A stretch of DNA of 64,000 nt from Brucella thiophenivorans (GCF_002252445.1 NZ_NNRJ01000015.1:496001-560000), one strand, 5' to 3'; counted from the first letter of the stretch, positions 27,136-36,823 are shown. Notes: generated by a model from the letters alone, not told the origin. Made by a program: numbers and translations.

Positions 27136-27912
27136 TTACTTCTCGACAAAAGCCTTTTCGATCACGAAGTGACCGGCTTCGCTCTGGCTACCTTCTTCAA
27201 GGCCGAGGCCTTCAAGAATGACACGCATGTCGGCCAGCATTTCCGGGCTTCCGCATAACATCATGCGGTCGTCCTGCTCAGAGAATTTGGGCAGGCCGAG
27301 ATCTTCAAAAATCTTGCCGGAGCTGATGAGGTCAGTGAGGCGACCCTTGTTGCGGAAGTCTTCACGCGTCACGGTCGGATAATAGATGAGCTTCTCGCGC
27401 ACCATTTCGCCGAGGAATTCGTCTTCTGGCAGTTCTTTGGTGATCAGATCAGCATAGGCCAGTTCGTTCACTTCGCGAACGCCATGCACCAGGATGATTT
27501 TCTTGTAGCGCTCATAGGCTTCAAGATCGCGGATGATCGACAGGAATGGCGCAAGGCCGGTGCCGGTCGAAAGCAGCCACAGATTGTCGCCCGGAATGAG
27601 ATTGTCATAAAGCAGCGTGCCAACCGGCTTTTTGCCAACGATCAGCTTGTCACCTTCTTTCAGGTGCTGCAAGCGCGAGGTCAGCGGACCGTCCTGCACT
27701 TTAATGGAGAAAAATTCGAGCTGTTCATCATAGACACTGGAAGCAATGGAATAAGCGCGCAGCAGCGGTTTGCCGTTCACTTCAAGGCCGATCATGATGA
27801 ACTGGCCGCTCTGGAAGCGTAGGCCCTGGTCGCGTGTCGTGCGGAAGGAAAACAACCTGTCGGTCCAGTGGTGAACGTCAAGAACGGTTTCCTGATAAAA
27901 ATTGCTGCTCAT
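27136..27912 (-). CDS. fpr: ferredoxin--NADP(+) reductase
   Basis: 258 residues, the bacterial plant-type FNR of subclass I/II. FAD site LRAYSIASSVYDE, phosphate loop FFSIKVQDGPLTSRLQ, NADP-binding VGTLL and LWLLSTGTGLAPFLSII, the ILVHGVRE strand, and the terminal VEK after SEAGHFVIEKAFVEK are diagnostic. It reduces ferredoxin/flavodoxin with NADPH in the cytoplasm and supports Fe-S and redox-stress functions. ATG 27912 opens the homologous region; an ATG at 27954 is in frame but upstream of the conserved N-terminus. Confidence 0.94.
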   Translation of the reverse strand: MSSNFYQETVLDVHHWTDRLFSFRTTRDQGLRFQSGQFIMIGLEVNGKPLLRAYSIASSVYDEQLEFFSIKVQDGPLTSRLQHLKEGDKLIVGKKPVGTLLYDNLIPGDNLWLLSTGTGLAPFLSIIRDLEAYERYKKIILVHGVREVNELAYADLITKELPEDEFLGEMVREKLIYYPTVTREDFRNKGRLTDLISSGKIFEDLGLPKFSEQDDRMMLCGSPEMLADMRVILEGLGLEEGSQSEAGHFVIEKAFVEK

Positions 27913-28225
27913 GTCGGAACTGTCTCTATTTCGCTTTTCACGGTGTCCGCTCAAAACAAGCGAACTTCATTTATCGCAATCATGGGGGATCGCGTCTGGC
28001 TGCCTTCAGGGTGGCTTCCGCGGAGGTCGTGATTTGCCGGTATGCTGCACCATGCCCGGCCGACGATTACGGAAGTTGGAATAATGCTTCTGTGTCCCGA
28101 CATCAAGAGTTAATCAGGTATATGCGTCGCGCAATTAAATCGAATCCGAACGCAGCCTCAAGAAAACACGTTCTAATCAAGCGAGCTTCCGAAGCATGTT
28201 ATGCTCAGGAAGCTCGACTTGTCTT
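27913..28225. other. gene-free stretch between fpr and the MFS gene
   Basis: 313 bases. It should hold the fpr promoter on the right side. Near the MFS end CGAGCTTCC and GGAAGCTCG (28181-28214) form a hairpin that may end the MFS transcript, though the following T-run is weak. No frame in it looks coding and no other motif stands out. Confidence 0.5.
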
Positions 28226-29659
28226 TCAACGCGAACTGCGCACCAGTGCGATAGCCGCAAAGAGTGCGACGCCAGACATTACGGCAAAGCCGATAAACAA
28301 CCAGAGTGCCGCATTCGCAGTGCCTGCAACACCGCCGGGATTGCTAAGACCCGCCAAATTCGCAATCATCCCCGCCAGCGCTGCACCCATAGCTGTGGTG
28401 AAAAGCTGGACTGTGGTGAGCGACGCTGAAGCCAGATTCTGGTCCGCAGCTTCGGCACGTTTGAACACACGGGTAAGCAGGTGCGGCCATGTCATGCCGA
28501 CGCCGAAGCCGACGATGACCATCGCAAGGCAGATTGGCACCAGCGTGGTCCAGTGACCAGCGCTGCCCGGAGGCACGAGGATAGCAAGTGTCGCCATGCC
28601 GACAACGCCCATAATGGGTGCGGCAAGGATAACCTTGTTCACGCTCTTGCCTGTCACGCCGGATGAACCGATGGAGCCAAGCGTCCAGCTTCCGCCCATC
28701 AGTGCCGCAAGATAACCGGCAATCAGTGGAGACTGGTTATGCAAAACCTGAAAGAACAGGGGAACGAACACCTCAGAACTGGTGACCGATCCGCCCAGAA
28801 AACCCATGGTGAGATAAAGCGCACCAAGACGGCTCAGGCTGAACGTACCTTTCGGCAAGATGCGCTTTGTCGACTTATGTTCGACCCACACAAGCAGCAT
28901 TAGCACGGCAAGTGCGATCAAAACGCCAGCGATATTCCAAAACGCACTTGGCGAAATACTGGCGGCGGAAATGATTAGCACGGCCATTGTGAGCAGGATC
29001 AACTGCGGCCATGCCAGACGGTCTTTATTTTCAGCATTGCTGATCTGCTTTGGCAAAATGACCATCGCCATCACAGCAAAAATGCCAATGACCGGTACCA
29101 ACGACCAGAAGGCAGCACGCCATTCGCCAAGTTCGGCAAAAATGCCGCCAACAGCAGGGCCAACCAGCGTTGCCACACCCCACATGCCAGAAACAAGCGC
29201 AATGGCACGCGGCCAAAGCCGTTCGCTAAAGACGATACGGATCATCGCATAGGAGAGTGCCAGCAACATACCGCCGCCTAACCCCTGCACAATACGCCCG
29301 CCAAGCATGGTTGGCATGGAAGGGGCGAAGCCGCAGATGAGCGTGCCAATGGCGAAGATTATGGCCGCGACCACATAGGCATAGCGCGGCGCTGCCTGTG
29401 ACAAGAGTTTCGGTACAAGAGCTGAGCCAAGAATCGATGCCGTCACGAACAATGCCGTGTTCCAGGCATAATAATCCATGCCGCCAATATCGGCGACTAC
29501 GGTTGGCAATATGGTTGTGGCGATAAAAACATTGATGGCGTGGAGTGCTACGCCGCCCACGAGCGTCAGCGAACGGATCGCATTTTTGCCCGCAAACAAT
29601 TCTCCCCAGCCTGCGGTAGCCCCTGCTGTTACAGTGGCGGCTGGATTTTCGGTCTGCAT
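28226..29659 (-). CDS. MFS transporter, drug:H+ antiporter type
   Basis: 477 residues with twelve to fourteen hydrophobic segments. The first helix ALHAINVFIATTILPTVVADIGG, the MFS loop 2-3 region and IVQGLGGGMLLALSYAMIRIVF (motif C-like) belong to the DHA drug-export group. ATG 29659 has AGGGA about 7 bases upstream; the longer frame to 29716 lacks one. Substrate unknown. It stands alone on this strand. Confidence 0.85.
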   Translation of the reverse strand: MQTENPAATVTAGATAGWGELFAGKNAIRSLTLVGGVALHAINVFIATTILPTVVADIGGMDYYAWNTALFVTASILGSALVPKLLSQAAPRYAYVVAAIIFAIGTLICGFAPSMPTMLGGRIVQGLGGGMLLALSYAMIRIVFSERLWPRAIALVSGMWGVATLVGPAVGGIFAELGEWRAAFWSLVPVIGIFAVMAMVILPKQISNAENKDRLAWPQLILLTMAVLIISAASISPSAFWNIAGVLIALAVLMLLVWVEHKSTKRILPKGTFSLSRLGALYLTMGFLGGSVTSSEVFVPLFFQVLHNQSPLIAGYLAALMGGSWTLGSIGSSGVTGKSVNKVILAAPIMGVVGMATLAILVPPGSAGHWTTLVPICLAMVIVGFGVGMTWPHLLTRVFKRAEAADQNLASASLTTVQLFTTAMGAALAGMIANLAGLSNPGGVAGTANAALWLFIGFAVMSGVALFAAIALVRSSR

Positions 29660-30010
29660 TTCTTTCCCTGGTCCTATCCCGCATTTCAGAGACGGGTTAA
29701 TGCCCGTTGTCCGCACGCGTTGATCGCGCTTATAAAATGCTTTTTCAAACTTCGAAATGGGTCGCGAAGTAAAACAGTTGTCATAAAAGCCAAAAGGGGT
29801 TCAATTTTAAATGAAAAGCCCTATATCAGGCGAAGAAATATCGAATACGGCGTTTCACAAAAGAAATTTTTCTTGAAATGTCAGTGGCGGATTTGTGTTT
29901 CTGTCACAAGGTTCCTATAAGCCTGTCAATTAGTGGCTTTCTATAGCTGCATAACGTGCCCGCCAGACAACTGGACAGGCCATTTCCCCTAACTGACGAC
30001 CCGGAAGACC
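29660..30010. other. divergent intergenic region, MFS / carboxyspermidine decarboxylase
   Basis: 351 bases carrying the promoters of two divergent genes. It is somewhat AT-richer than the flanking genes and I see no convincing frame, hairpin or perfect operator within it. Confidence 0.5.
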
Positions 30011-31108
30011 ATGATCCAGACGCCCTATTATCTGATCGATAAGACCAAGTTGAAGCGCAACATGGAAAAAGTTGCCTATGTGCGCGAGAAGTCGGGCGCA
30101 AAAGCGCTGCTGGCGCTCAAGTGCTTTGCCACATGGTCGGTGTTTGATCTGATGAGCGAATATATGGACGGCACAACGTCGTCTTCGCTCAATGAGGTGC
30201 GTCTCGGCCATGAGCGGTTTGACGGTGAAACCCATGCCTATAGCGTGGCCTATGCCGATCACGAGATCGACGACGTTGTCAGCCATGCCGACAAGATCAT
30301 CTTCAATTCGATCAGCCAGCTTGAGCGTTTTGCGGATAAGGCTTCGCATATCAAGCGTGGTCTGCGTCTTAATCCCGGCATTTCGTCATCAACGTTTGAC
30401 CTCGCCGATCCGGCGCGTCCCTTCAGCCGTCTTGGCGAATGGGATGTCGCGAAGGTCGAGAAGGTCATGGACAGCGTTACCGGCTTCATGATCCATAACA
30501 ATTGCGAAAACTCCGATTTCGGTCTTTTCGACAAGATGCTGACCGATATTGAAGAAAAGTTCGGCTCGCTTCTCCATCGCGTTGAATGGGTCAGCCTTGG
30601 CGGCGGTATCCATTTCACGGGCGATGATTATCCGGTCGATGATTTCTGTACGCGCCTGAAGGCGCTGTCGGAAAAATTCGGTGTGCAGGTCTATCTGGAG
30701 CCGGGCGAAGCCTCGATCACCAAGACCACGACGCTGGAAGTGACTGTTCTTGATACGCTTTATAACGGCAAGAACCTTGCCGTCGTCGATAGTTCGATTG
30801 AAGCGCATATGCTTGATCTGCTGATCTATCGCGAAAAGGCGAAGATGGCGCCAAACAACGGCGAGCATAGCTATATGATCTGCGGCAAGTCCTGCCTAGC
30901 GGGTGATATTTTTGGCGAATTCAATTTCGATAAGCCTTTGGCCATTGGCGACCGTCTCTCATTTGAAGATGCGGCTGGTTACACGATGGTCAAAAAGAAC
31001 TGGTTTAATGGCGTGAAAATGCCAGCCATTGCCGTGCGTGAATTGGACGGCACGGTCAAGCTTGTCCGCGAATTTGATTACGCGGATTTCGAAGGGTCGC
31101 TTTCATAA
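30011..31108 (+). CDS. nspC: carboxynorspermidine/carboxyspermidine decarboxylase
   Basis: 365 residues, alanine-racemase-fold PLP decarboxylase. The PLP lysine is Lys37 in LLALKCFATW; DGTTSSSLNEVRLG, NNCENSDF, SLGGGIHFTGDDYP, YLEPGEASI and the partner-subunit cysteine in CGKSCLAGDIFGE are family residues. It removes CO2 from carboxyspermidine (or carboxynorspermidine) to give spermidine, the alternative to the S-adenosylmethionine route. The synthase for the previous step follows 112 bases downstream on the same strand. Confidence 0.92.
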   Translation: MIQTPYYLIDKTKLKRNMEKVAYVREKSGAKALLALKCFATWSVFDLMSEYMDGTTSSSLNEVRLGHERFDGETHAYSVAYADHEIDDVVSHADKIIFNSISQLERFADKASHIKRGLRLNPGISSSTFDLADPARPFSRLGEWDVAKVEKVMDSVTGFMIHNNCENSDFGLFDKMLTDIEEKFGSLLHRVEWVSLGGGIHFTGDDYPVDDFCTRLKALSEKFGVQVYLEPGEASITKTTTLEVTVLDTLYNGKNLAVVDSSIEAHMLDLLIYREKAKMAPNNGEHSYMICGKSCLAGDIFGEFNFDKPLAIGDRLSFEDAAGYTMVKKNWFNGVKMPAIAVRELDGTVKLVREFDYADFEGSLS

Positions 31109-31220
31109 AGATCCTGTTGCAGCGTTCAAACTGCAATGAATTCATGTGTTTCGACGGGAAAGTGATCGGGACGAGAAACAGATGGCGGGAAACCGCTGGA
31201 AGAGGAAGCATCGACAGAAA

Positions 31221-32462
31221 ATGAAGAAGAACGTTCTCATTATCGGCGCCGGGGGCGTGGCACAGGTTGTTGCACATAAATGTGCGCAAAACTCTGACAT
31301 ATTGGGCGATATCCATATTGCGTCCCGCACGGTTGAGAAATGCCGCAAGATTATCGATAGCGTGCATGAAAAGAAGAGCCTCAAGACTGAGGTGAAGCTG
31401 GAAGCGCATGCGCTGGACGCGCTGGATATTGAAGCCACCAAGGCTCTGATCCAGAAGACGGGCGTTCAGATCGTCATCAATGTCGGCTCGGCCTTCCTCA
31501 ATATGTCGGTCCTTCGCGCCTGTATAGATACGGGCGTGGCTTACATGGACACCGCGATCCATGAAGATCCGAAGAAGATCTGCGAAACCCCACCGTGGTA
31601 TGGCAACTACGAATGGAAGAACTTGCAGGAATGCGAAGAGAAAGGCATCACCGCCATTCTCGGCATCGGCTTTGATCCAGGCGTGGTCAATGCCTATGCA
31701 CGTCTGGCTGCTGACGACTATCTCGATGAAGTCAAATCCATCGACATCGTTGACATCAATGCCGGTTCGCATGGCCGCTGGTTCTCGACCAACTTTGATC
31801 CTGAAATCAATTTCCGCGAATTCACCGGCACGGTTTATTCGTGGCAGGGTGGTCAGTGGCAGTCGAACAAGATGTTCGAAGTCGGCCACACTTTCGATCT
31901 GCCTGTCGTCGGCCCAAGCAAGGCCTATATGACTGGACATGATGAGGTGCATTCGCTGTCGAAAAACTATCCGAACGCAGATGTGCGTTTCTGGATGGGC
32001 TTTGGCGATCACTATATCAACGTTTTCACGGTACTCAACAATCTCGGCCTCCTCTCCGAACAGCCGGTCAAGACCGCTGAAGGCCTGGAAGTTATTCCGC
32101 TTAAAGTGGTCAAGGCTGTTCTGCCTGATCCATCATCGCTGGCACCGGATTATACCGGCAAGACCTGCATTGGCGATTTTGTCAAAGGCACCAAGGACGG
32201 CAAAGAGAAGGAAGTCTTCATCTATAACGTTGCCGACCACAAGGATGCCTATAATGAAGTGGGTAGCCAAGGTATTTCCTACACCGCAGGTGTTCCGCCG
32301 GTCGCAGCCGCAATCCTGATCGCTTCGGGCGAATGGGATGTGAAGAAGATGGTCAATGTGGAGGAGCTGAACCCCAAGCCTTTCCTTCACATTCTCAACC
32401 AGATCGGCCTGCCATCCCGCATCAAGGATGAAGATGGCGACCGCGCGCTCGACTTTGCGTAA
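31221..32462 (+). CDS. carboxynorspermidine/carboxyspermidine dehydrogenase (saccharopine dehydrogenase fold)
   Basis: 413 residues. Rossmann start NVLIIGAGGVAQVVAHKCA, then IHIASRTVEKCRKI; ITAILGIGFDPGVVNAYARL and DINAGSHGRWFSTNFDPEINFREF are saccharopine-dehydrogenase-like. It condenses aspartate semialdehyde with putrescine and reduces the imine with NADPH, giving carboxyspermidine for the upstream decarboxylase. ATG 31221 is placed at the Rossmann strand as in homologues; earlier ATGs at 31146 and 31182 add a basic extension with no ribosome site. Also called LYS1-like in automatic annotations. Confidence 0.9.
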   Translation: MKKNVLIIGAGGVAQVVAHKCAQNSDILGDIHIASRTVEKCRKIIDSVHEKKSLKTEVKLEAHALDALDIEATKALIQKTGVQIVINVGSAFLNMSVLRACIDTGVAYMDTAIHEDPKKICETPPWYGNYEWKNLQECEEKGITAILGIGFDPGVVNAYARLAADDYLDEVKSIDIVDINAGSHGRWFSTNFDPEINFREFTGTVYSWQGGQWQSNKMFEVGHTFDLPVVGPSKAYMTGHDEVHSLSKNYPNADVRFWMGFGDHYINVFTVLNNLGLLSEQPVKTAEGLEVIPLKVVKAVLPDPSSLAPDYTGKTCIGDFVKGTKDGKEKEVFIYNVADHKDAYNEVGSQGISYTAGVPPVAAAILIASGEWDVKKMVNVEELNPKPFLHILNQIGLPSRIKDEDGDRALDFA

Positions 32463-32483
32463 GTCAGGTCTGAATGATTAAAG

Positions 32484-32512
32484 AAACCCCCGCTTTTTGC
32501 GGGGGTTTTTTG
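32484..32512 (+). terminator. terminator of the carboxyspermidine operon
   Basis: AAACCCCCGC pairs with GCGGGGGTTT around TTTTT, followed by more Ts. Confidence 0.9.
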
Positions 32513-32880
32513 TAAGGTATTGTTGGCACTCGTGAAAACTGATTTCTCACCATGTCAGCAGCAGAGAATTTACTTCCCAAGATGTGTTGCTTCTTTAGGC
32601 AGGTCTGGTATCCATAGCGCATTGATTTTGTGCAACCCGCCTGGCTCCGGATCAATTTCTGGAACATACACAACGTTCCCAATAGAAATTGAAAAGCCCG
32701 AAAAGTGGGAATGCGCGTCACTTACAAAGTGACGCGCATTCTTAGCCGGCATGGGGCGATCGATATTCGTATCACGATGCTAAATTCCTCAGATTGACAT
32801 GGTCTCTGACGTCATGGCGCGTGTTTCAGCTATGGATTGTCTGGCGGATTGACGGCCCCGGACCGTTCGGGGAGTGACTT
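32513..32880. other. gene-free stretch ahead of the NorM-type gene, with one long perfect hairpin
   Basis: 368 bases. At 32709-32723/32727-32741 a 15-bp perfect inverted repeat with a 3-base spacer (GAATGCGCGTCACTT arm) stands alone, preceded by GAAAAGTGGG, which resembles half of the dispersed repeat. A 60-codon frame on the minus strand here has no ribosome site and I do not call it. The rest holds the promoter of the next gene. Confidence 0.5.
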
Positions 32881-34299
32881 GTGACCAATACAGTTGATAC
32901 CGGCTTTCACGAGCCACAGTTAAACGGCGTACAGCGCTGGACCCGGGAAATGTGGATAGCCCTCAAGCTGGGCTGGCCGCTGATCCTGACAAATGTCTCA
33001 CAGGCGGCACTAACCGCGACCGATGTGATCTTCATCGGGCGTCTTGGCAAGGATACGCTTGCCTCGGCGCTGCTGGCGACCAGCTTTTATCATACACTGA
33101 TGATCTTCTCGATGGGGCTGGTCTCGGCCGTCATGCCGATGATCGCCATTGCGCTCGGTAAAAATCGGCATTCGGTACGCGATGTACGCCGCACCGTGCG
33201 TCAGGGCATGTGGTCGGCAATCATCATCTCAATCCCAATCTGGATTGTCTTATGGCATTGCGAAGAAATCTTCATCTTCCTCGGCCAGCAGCCGGATATT
33301 GCCGCGCGCTCAACGGATTTCATGCACACGTTGCAATGGGCGCTGCTGCCATATCTCTTCTATATCGTGCTGCGCTCGTTCTTTGCGGCGATGGAAAAGC
33401 CGATGTGGACGCTGCTGATTGCCGCTGGTGCGATCGGTTTCAATGCGCTCGCTGGCTGGACCCTGATTTTCGGTCACTTTGGCTTCCCGCGTATGGAACT
33501 GCACGGCGCGGGTATTGCCACCACGCTATCGAGCATCATGATGTTTCTCGGCATGGCGATTATCACCGTTCGCCATCATCGGTTCCGTCGCTATCGTTTG
33601 TTCGGTCGATTCTGGCGTCCGGACTGGCCGCGCTTTGTTGAACTCTGGCGCATCGGTTTCCCGATGGCGCTCACCTTTGTTTTCGAGACCTCGATTTTCT
33701 ACGCGGCAGTGATCATGATGGGCTATATCGGGCCAACCGCCATGGCAGCACATGCGGTTGCTATTCAGGTAGCTTCTTTGAGCTTTATGGTGCCGCTCGG
33801 CTTCGGTCAGGTGGCAACCGTGCGTGTGGGACGCGCTTACGGGCGCGGTGATGCGCAGGCTGTCGCTTATGCGGGATGGAGTGCCTATGCGCTTGGCGTC
33901 GGCTTCATGGCCATCATGGGCTTGTTGATGATATTAATTCCTCGGCTATTTATCGGCGTATTTCTCGACCTTAAAGATCCCGAAAATTTTGCGGTTATTG
34001 AGCTTGCTGTCACGTTCCTTGCACTTGCGGCACTTTTCCAGATCGTTGACGGCGCTCAGGCCGTTGCGGCAGGTATGCTGCGTGGCCTCCGCGATACGCG
34101 TATTCCGATGTATCTGGCTCTGATTGGCTATTGGGGCGTCGGCTTGCCGCTTGGCGCGCTGCTGGCATTCCAGTTCAAACTCGGTGGTGCAGGTGTCTGG
34201 CTCGGTCTGGCAGCAGGGCTTGCAATCGTTTCAGTGCTGATGACCATGCGCTGGAAGCGGTCTCTAAAGCGCATCAGCAATATTTCTGCGGCGATATGA
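32881..34299 (+). CDS. MATE-family efflux transporter, NorM-like
   Basis: 472 residues with twelve predicted helices. LTNVSQAALTATDVIFIGRLG at the first helix, a second-half start FPMALTFVFETSIFYAAVIMMG, and QVATVRVGRAYGRGD place it in the NorM branch, which exports cationic drugs with Na+ or H+. It starts at GTG 32881 with GGGGAG about 8 bases upstream. It is unlike the DinF-type transporter at 2.7 kb, so it is not a recent duplicate. Confidence 0.87.
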   Translation: MTNTVDTGFHEPQLNGVQRWTREMWIALKLGWPLILTNVSQAALTATDVIFIGRLGKDTLASALLATSFYHTLMIFSMGLVSAVMPMIAIALGKNRHSVRDVRRTVRQGMWSAIIISIPIWIVLWHCEEIFIFLGQQPDIAARSTDFMHTLQWALLPYLFYIVLRSFFAAMEKPMWTLLIAAGAIGFNALAGWTLIFGHFGFPRMELHGAGIATTLSSIMMFLGMAIITVRHHRFRRYRLFGRFWRPDWPRFVELWRIGFPMALTFVFETSIFYAAVIMMGYIGPTAMAAHAVAIQVASLSFMVPLGFGQVATVRVGRAYGRGDAQAVAYAGWSAYALGVGFMAIMGLLMILIPRLFIGVFLDLKDPENFAVIELAVTFLALAALFQIVDGAQAVAAGMLRGLRDTRIPMYLALIGYWGVGLPLGALLAFQFKLGGAGVWLGLAAGLAIVSVLMTMRWKRSLKRISNISAAI

Positions 34300-34302
34300 A
34301 CA

Positions 34303-34336
34303 AAAGCCGCCCTACTTTTGGCAGGGTGGCTTTGAA
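34303..34336 (+). terminator. terminator after the NorM-like gene
   Basis: AAAGCCGCCCT pairs with AGGGTGGCTTT (one G-T) around ACTTTTGGC. Confidence 0.7.
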
Positions 34337-34341
34337 TTAGC

Positions 34342-34437
34342 GCGCATCCCGAGAAGTGTGAAGCGGTTTTCTGAAAAAGATGCGCGTAAAAATAAAGAAT
34401 TGGAGTGCCGGTCTGATCCAATCAGATCGGCGCCCTC
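34342..34437. repeat. composite dispersed repeat (REP-like), full-length copy
   Basis: Module 1 34342-34385: GCGCATC...GATGCGC with core CCGAGAAGTGTGAAGCGG. Module 2 from ~34402: GGAGTGCCGGTCTGATC...GATCGGCGCCCT. Same two modules in the same order as the reverse complement of 14343-14443, with a similar A/T-rich linker (GTAAAAATAAAGAATT here). Confidence 0.68.
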
Positions 34438-34451
34438 AATTGCTGTAAAGC

Positions 34452-34973
34452 TTATTTTGTCAGCGCAACAATGCGATCAAGGGCTGCGCCAAAACCTTTC
34501 AGCGAAACCTTGAAGGCTACCGGCTGGCTGGGGCTGAGAGCAGTTGTTGTTACGTTAAGATTGCTGCCCGCCTTCAAAGCGGCTGACTGTTTGGCGTCAA
34601 AGCTTACTGGAGCAAGGCAGCCCTGTGGCAGGCAGGTGGAGAAAGCAAGGTTTGGCCCGGTGGCCTCATCGATCTTGAGTGCTGCGCCTTTAGCAAGGTC
34701 GAGGCCAAATGGCATCAGCAGCACACCTTCAATTTTGCCGCCTGCAATATTGCGAAGTTCCGCAGTTAACACGCGCTGTCCGGTTTGGGAGCTGTTCTGG
34801 TCCTGACGGATCGCACAGATAGTTGCCTCCTTCTGGGACTGGCAAGATACGGTCCAGTCGTCGTAGGTTTCCTGCAGCGTGCTTGCGCCGCCAGGAAGAG
34901 GTGCCGCAAAAGCGGAAAGACTCGAAATGGTCGTGAATGCAACCGCGAGGCCGAGGGAACGATAGCTTTTCAT
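34452..34973 (-). CDS. invasion-associated locus B (IalB) family protein
   Basis: 173 residues with a Sec signal peptide (to about AFA-A, residue 23). The mature part opens [12 protein letters not shown], has a second cysteine in EATICAI, and a later pair in [12 protein letters not shown]: the four-cysteine IalB pattern. In Bartonella IalB is tied to erythrocyte invasion; in Hyphomicrobiales paralogues are general envelope proteins. It is transcribed away from the porin, sharing the AT-rich intergenic. Confidence 0.87.
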   Translation of the reverse strand: MKSYRSLGLAVAFTTISSLSAFAAPLPGGASTLQETYDDWTVSCQSQKEATICAIRQDQNSSQTGQRVLTAELRNIAGGKIEGVLLMPFGLDLAKGAALKIDEATGPNLAFSTCLPQGCLAPVSFDAKQSAALKAGSNLNVTTTALSPSQPVAFKVSLKGFGAALDRIVALTK

Positions 34974-35454
34974 AAATATATTCTCTGTTGAATTGCTGAT
35001 TAGTATTTCGGATTAAACATTTTATAGCTATATTTCTATTATTGAGCACAAAATATGGCAATATTCAACAGGTAACATATTTCATTATTAATTAATATTA
35101 AAATATTCTAAAATGATACTGGGATTTATTATTCGTTATTTCTATCAGATTTGAGAAAAATCAATATTTTACCGAATTGTATGACTCCAGTGTTATTAAG
35201 CGCAATTTGGTATGGATTTTTAAATAATTATGTATTTATATGGTAAAAAGTTGCTAGCAATAATTTTTTAGATATAAATATTATTATAATTATACAAAAT
35301 TGCTATTAATTAAAGCATATTGTAAATAGTTGTTATAATGCCACATTCAATTGTTAGATTATTGTATTTGTCAAAATTACGATTGCGATAATTTTAAATT
35401 ATATTCTATCAATAAACAGTCTGAAAAATTTTAGAAATACTGGAGCATAATAAA
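34974..35454. promoter_or_regulatory. AT-rich region upstream of the porin and IalB genes
   Basis: 481 bases, nearly all A and T, unlike any other intergenic region in the window, with long runs such as TTAAATAATTATG and GATATAAATATTATTATAA. No frame is coding. It must hold both divergent promoters and would be a natural target for AT-binding silencers such as MucR/Ros or H-NS-like proteins. I could not choose a single -35/-10 pair with confidence. Confidence 0.6.
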
Positions 35455-36567
35455 ATGACTATTAAAAGTCTTCTTCTTGGTTCTGCGGCCGTTATGGCTG
35501 TGGCGACAACCAGCGCTTACGCTGCCGATTCCATCGTATCACCAGAGCCAGAGCATGTTGAGTATGTTCGCGTATGCGATGCTTATGGCGCGGGCTATTT
35601 TTATATTCCAGGCACCGAAACTTGCCTCCGCGTCTCCGGTTACGTGCGTTACGACGTTTCTGGTGGCAACAACGTCTATGGCCGTGGTTTTGTGGGTCAG
35701 GATGGTTCTGTGGATACACGCCGCAACAGCTGGGACAACACCGCTCGTTTCACATTGCGCTTTAGCACTGCTTCGGAAACCGAACTTGGCACTCTGAAGA
35801 CATTTGCTGAAACCCGTTATGATTGGGGCGATGGCGTAGAGGGTGCTTCCGGTTCGCTTCGCTTTGCTTACATTCAGCTCGGTGGTCTCCGCGTCGGTCT
35901 TGATGAATCGGCCTTCGTAACTTTCCCCGGCTATCTCGGCGACGTCATCAACGACGACGTAATCCTTGCAGGCGGCTATCGCACTGGCGCCATTAGCTAC
36001 ACCTTCAATGCAGATAACGGCTTTTCGGCAATTTTGTCGCTTGAACAGGGCAACAATGTCGATACCGATGGTGATTATGGCTATGATGGAGTCATCAAGG
36101 ATTACACGCCGCACGTTGTCGGTGGCGTAAAGTACCAGCAGGGCTGGGGCACGATCGCTGCTGTTGCTGCTTACGACGCACGCAACGAAGAATGGGCTGG
36201 CAAACTGCGTGGTGATTTGAACCTGACTGATCGCTTCTCGGTATGGGCGATGGGTGGCTATAAGTCCAACAAGGACGTGTATGAAAACGGCGTTCGCATG
36301 ATCAGCAGCTTCTACGGCACATGGGGTGGCGATTGGGCTGTTTGGGGTGGTGCTGCTTTCAAGGCAACCGACAAGGCAACGCTTAATGCACAGGTCGCAT
36401 TTGACGGCACCAACACACTCGCAGCAACCGCAAATGTTGCTTACCAGCTGGTTCCTGGTTTTACCGTTACGCCAGAAGTGTCTTACACCAAGTGGAAAGA
36501 TAGTCGTTCTGATCTGAATGGCAAAGATGTGTGGGCTGGTATGGTGCGCTTCCAGCGCTCATTCTAA
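35455..36567 (+). CDS. omp2b: outer-membrane porin, Omp2a/Omp2b family
   Basis: 370 residues. A signal peptide ends SAYA-A (residue ~23); the mature start [20 protein letters not shown], then [23 protein letters not shown], matches Brucella Omp2a/Omp2b closely. The rest alternates aromatic beta strands and acidic loops (16-strand trimeric porin, Porin_2 family) and ends with a C-terminal phenylalanine (FQRSF), the BAM recognition signal. Whether it is the orthologue of omp2a, omp2b or another paralogue cannot be told, so the symbol is a family label. The two cysteines are conserved. AT-rich DNA flanks both ends. Confidence 0.9.
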   Translation: MTIKSLLLGSAAVMAVATTSAYAADSIVSPEPEHVEYVRVCDAYGAGYFYIPGTETCLRVSGYVRYDVSGGNNVYGRGFVGQDGSVDTRRNSWDNTARFTLRFSTASETELGTLKTFAETRYDWGDGVEGASGSLRFAYIQLGGLRVGLDESAFVTFPGYLGDVINDDVILAGGYRTGAISYTFNADNGFSAILSLEQGNNVDTDGDYGYDGVIKDYTPHVVGGVKYQQGWGTIAAVAAYDARNEEWAGKLRGDLNLTDRFSVWAMGGYKSNKDVYENGVRMISSFYGTWGGDWAVWGGAAFKATDKATLNAQVAFDGTNTLAATANVAYQLVPGFTVTPEVSYTKWKDSRSDLNGKDVWAGMVRFQRSF

Positions 36568-36571
36568 TAAT

Positions 36572-36605
36572 AAAATTGCCGTCACAATATGTGGCGGCAA
36601 TTTTT
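36572..36605 (+). terminator. terminator of the porin gene
   Basis: ATTGCCGTCACA pairs with TGTGGCGGCAAT (one G-T) around ATA and is followed by TTTT. Confidence 0.85.
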
Positions 36606-36823
36606 GATGTATTTTATTTATATAAAGAATAATAGCAATAACTTATAGTTTGGTTTCGATATTGATATTTTAATGTTTAAGTAAACGATATGTGATTATT
36701 TTTTATAAAGCGTATAGGTTATAAGAATTCGCCATTCATTAGCGTAGAAGGACTGCGCTATGTTTTATCTGATCTCCAGTCGGAAAATGGCTGCGGCGGG
36801 CTTTTGGCCCGCCGTTCTTTTAT

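Noticed and set aside
32570-32752. 60-codon frame on the minus strand between the carboxyspermidine operon and the NorM-like gene
   Set aside because: It starts within the 15-bp hairpin, lacks a ribosome site, and shows no recognised domain.
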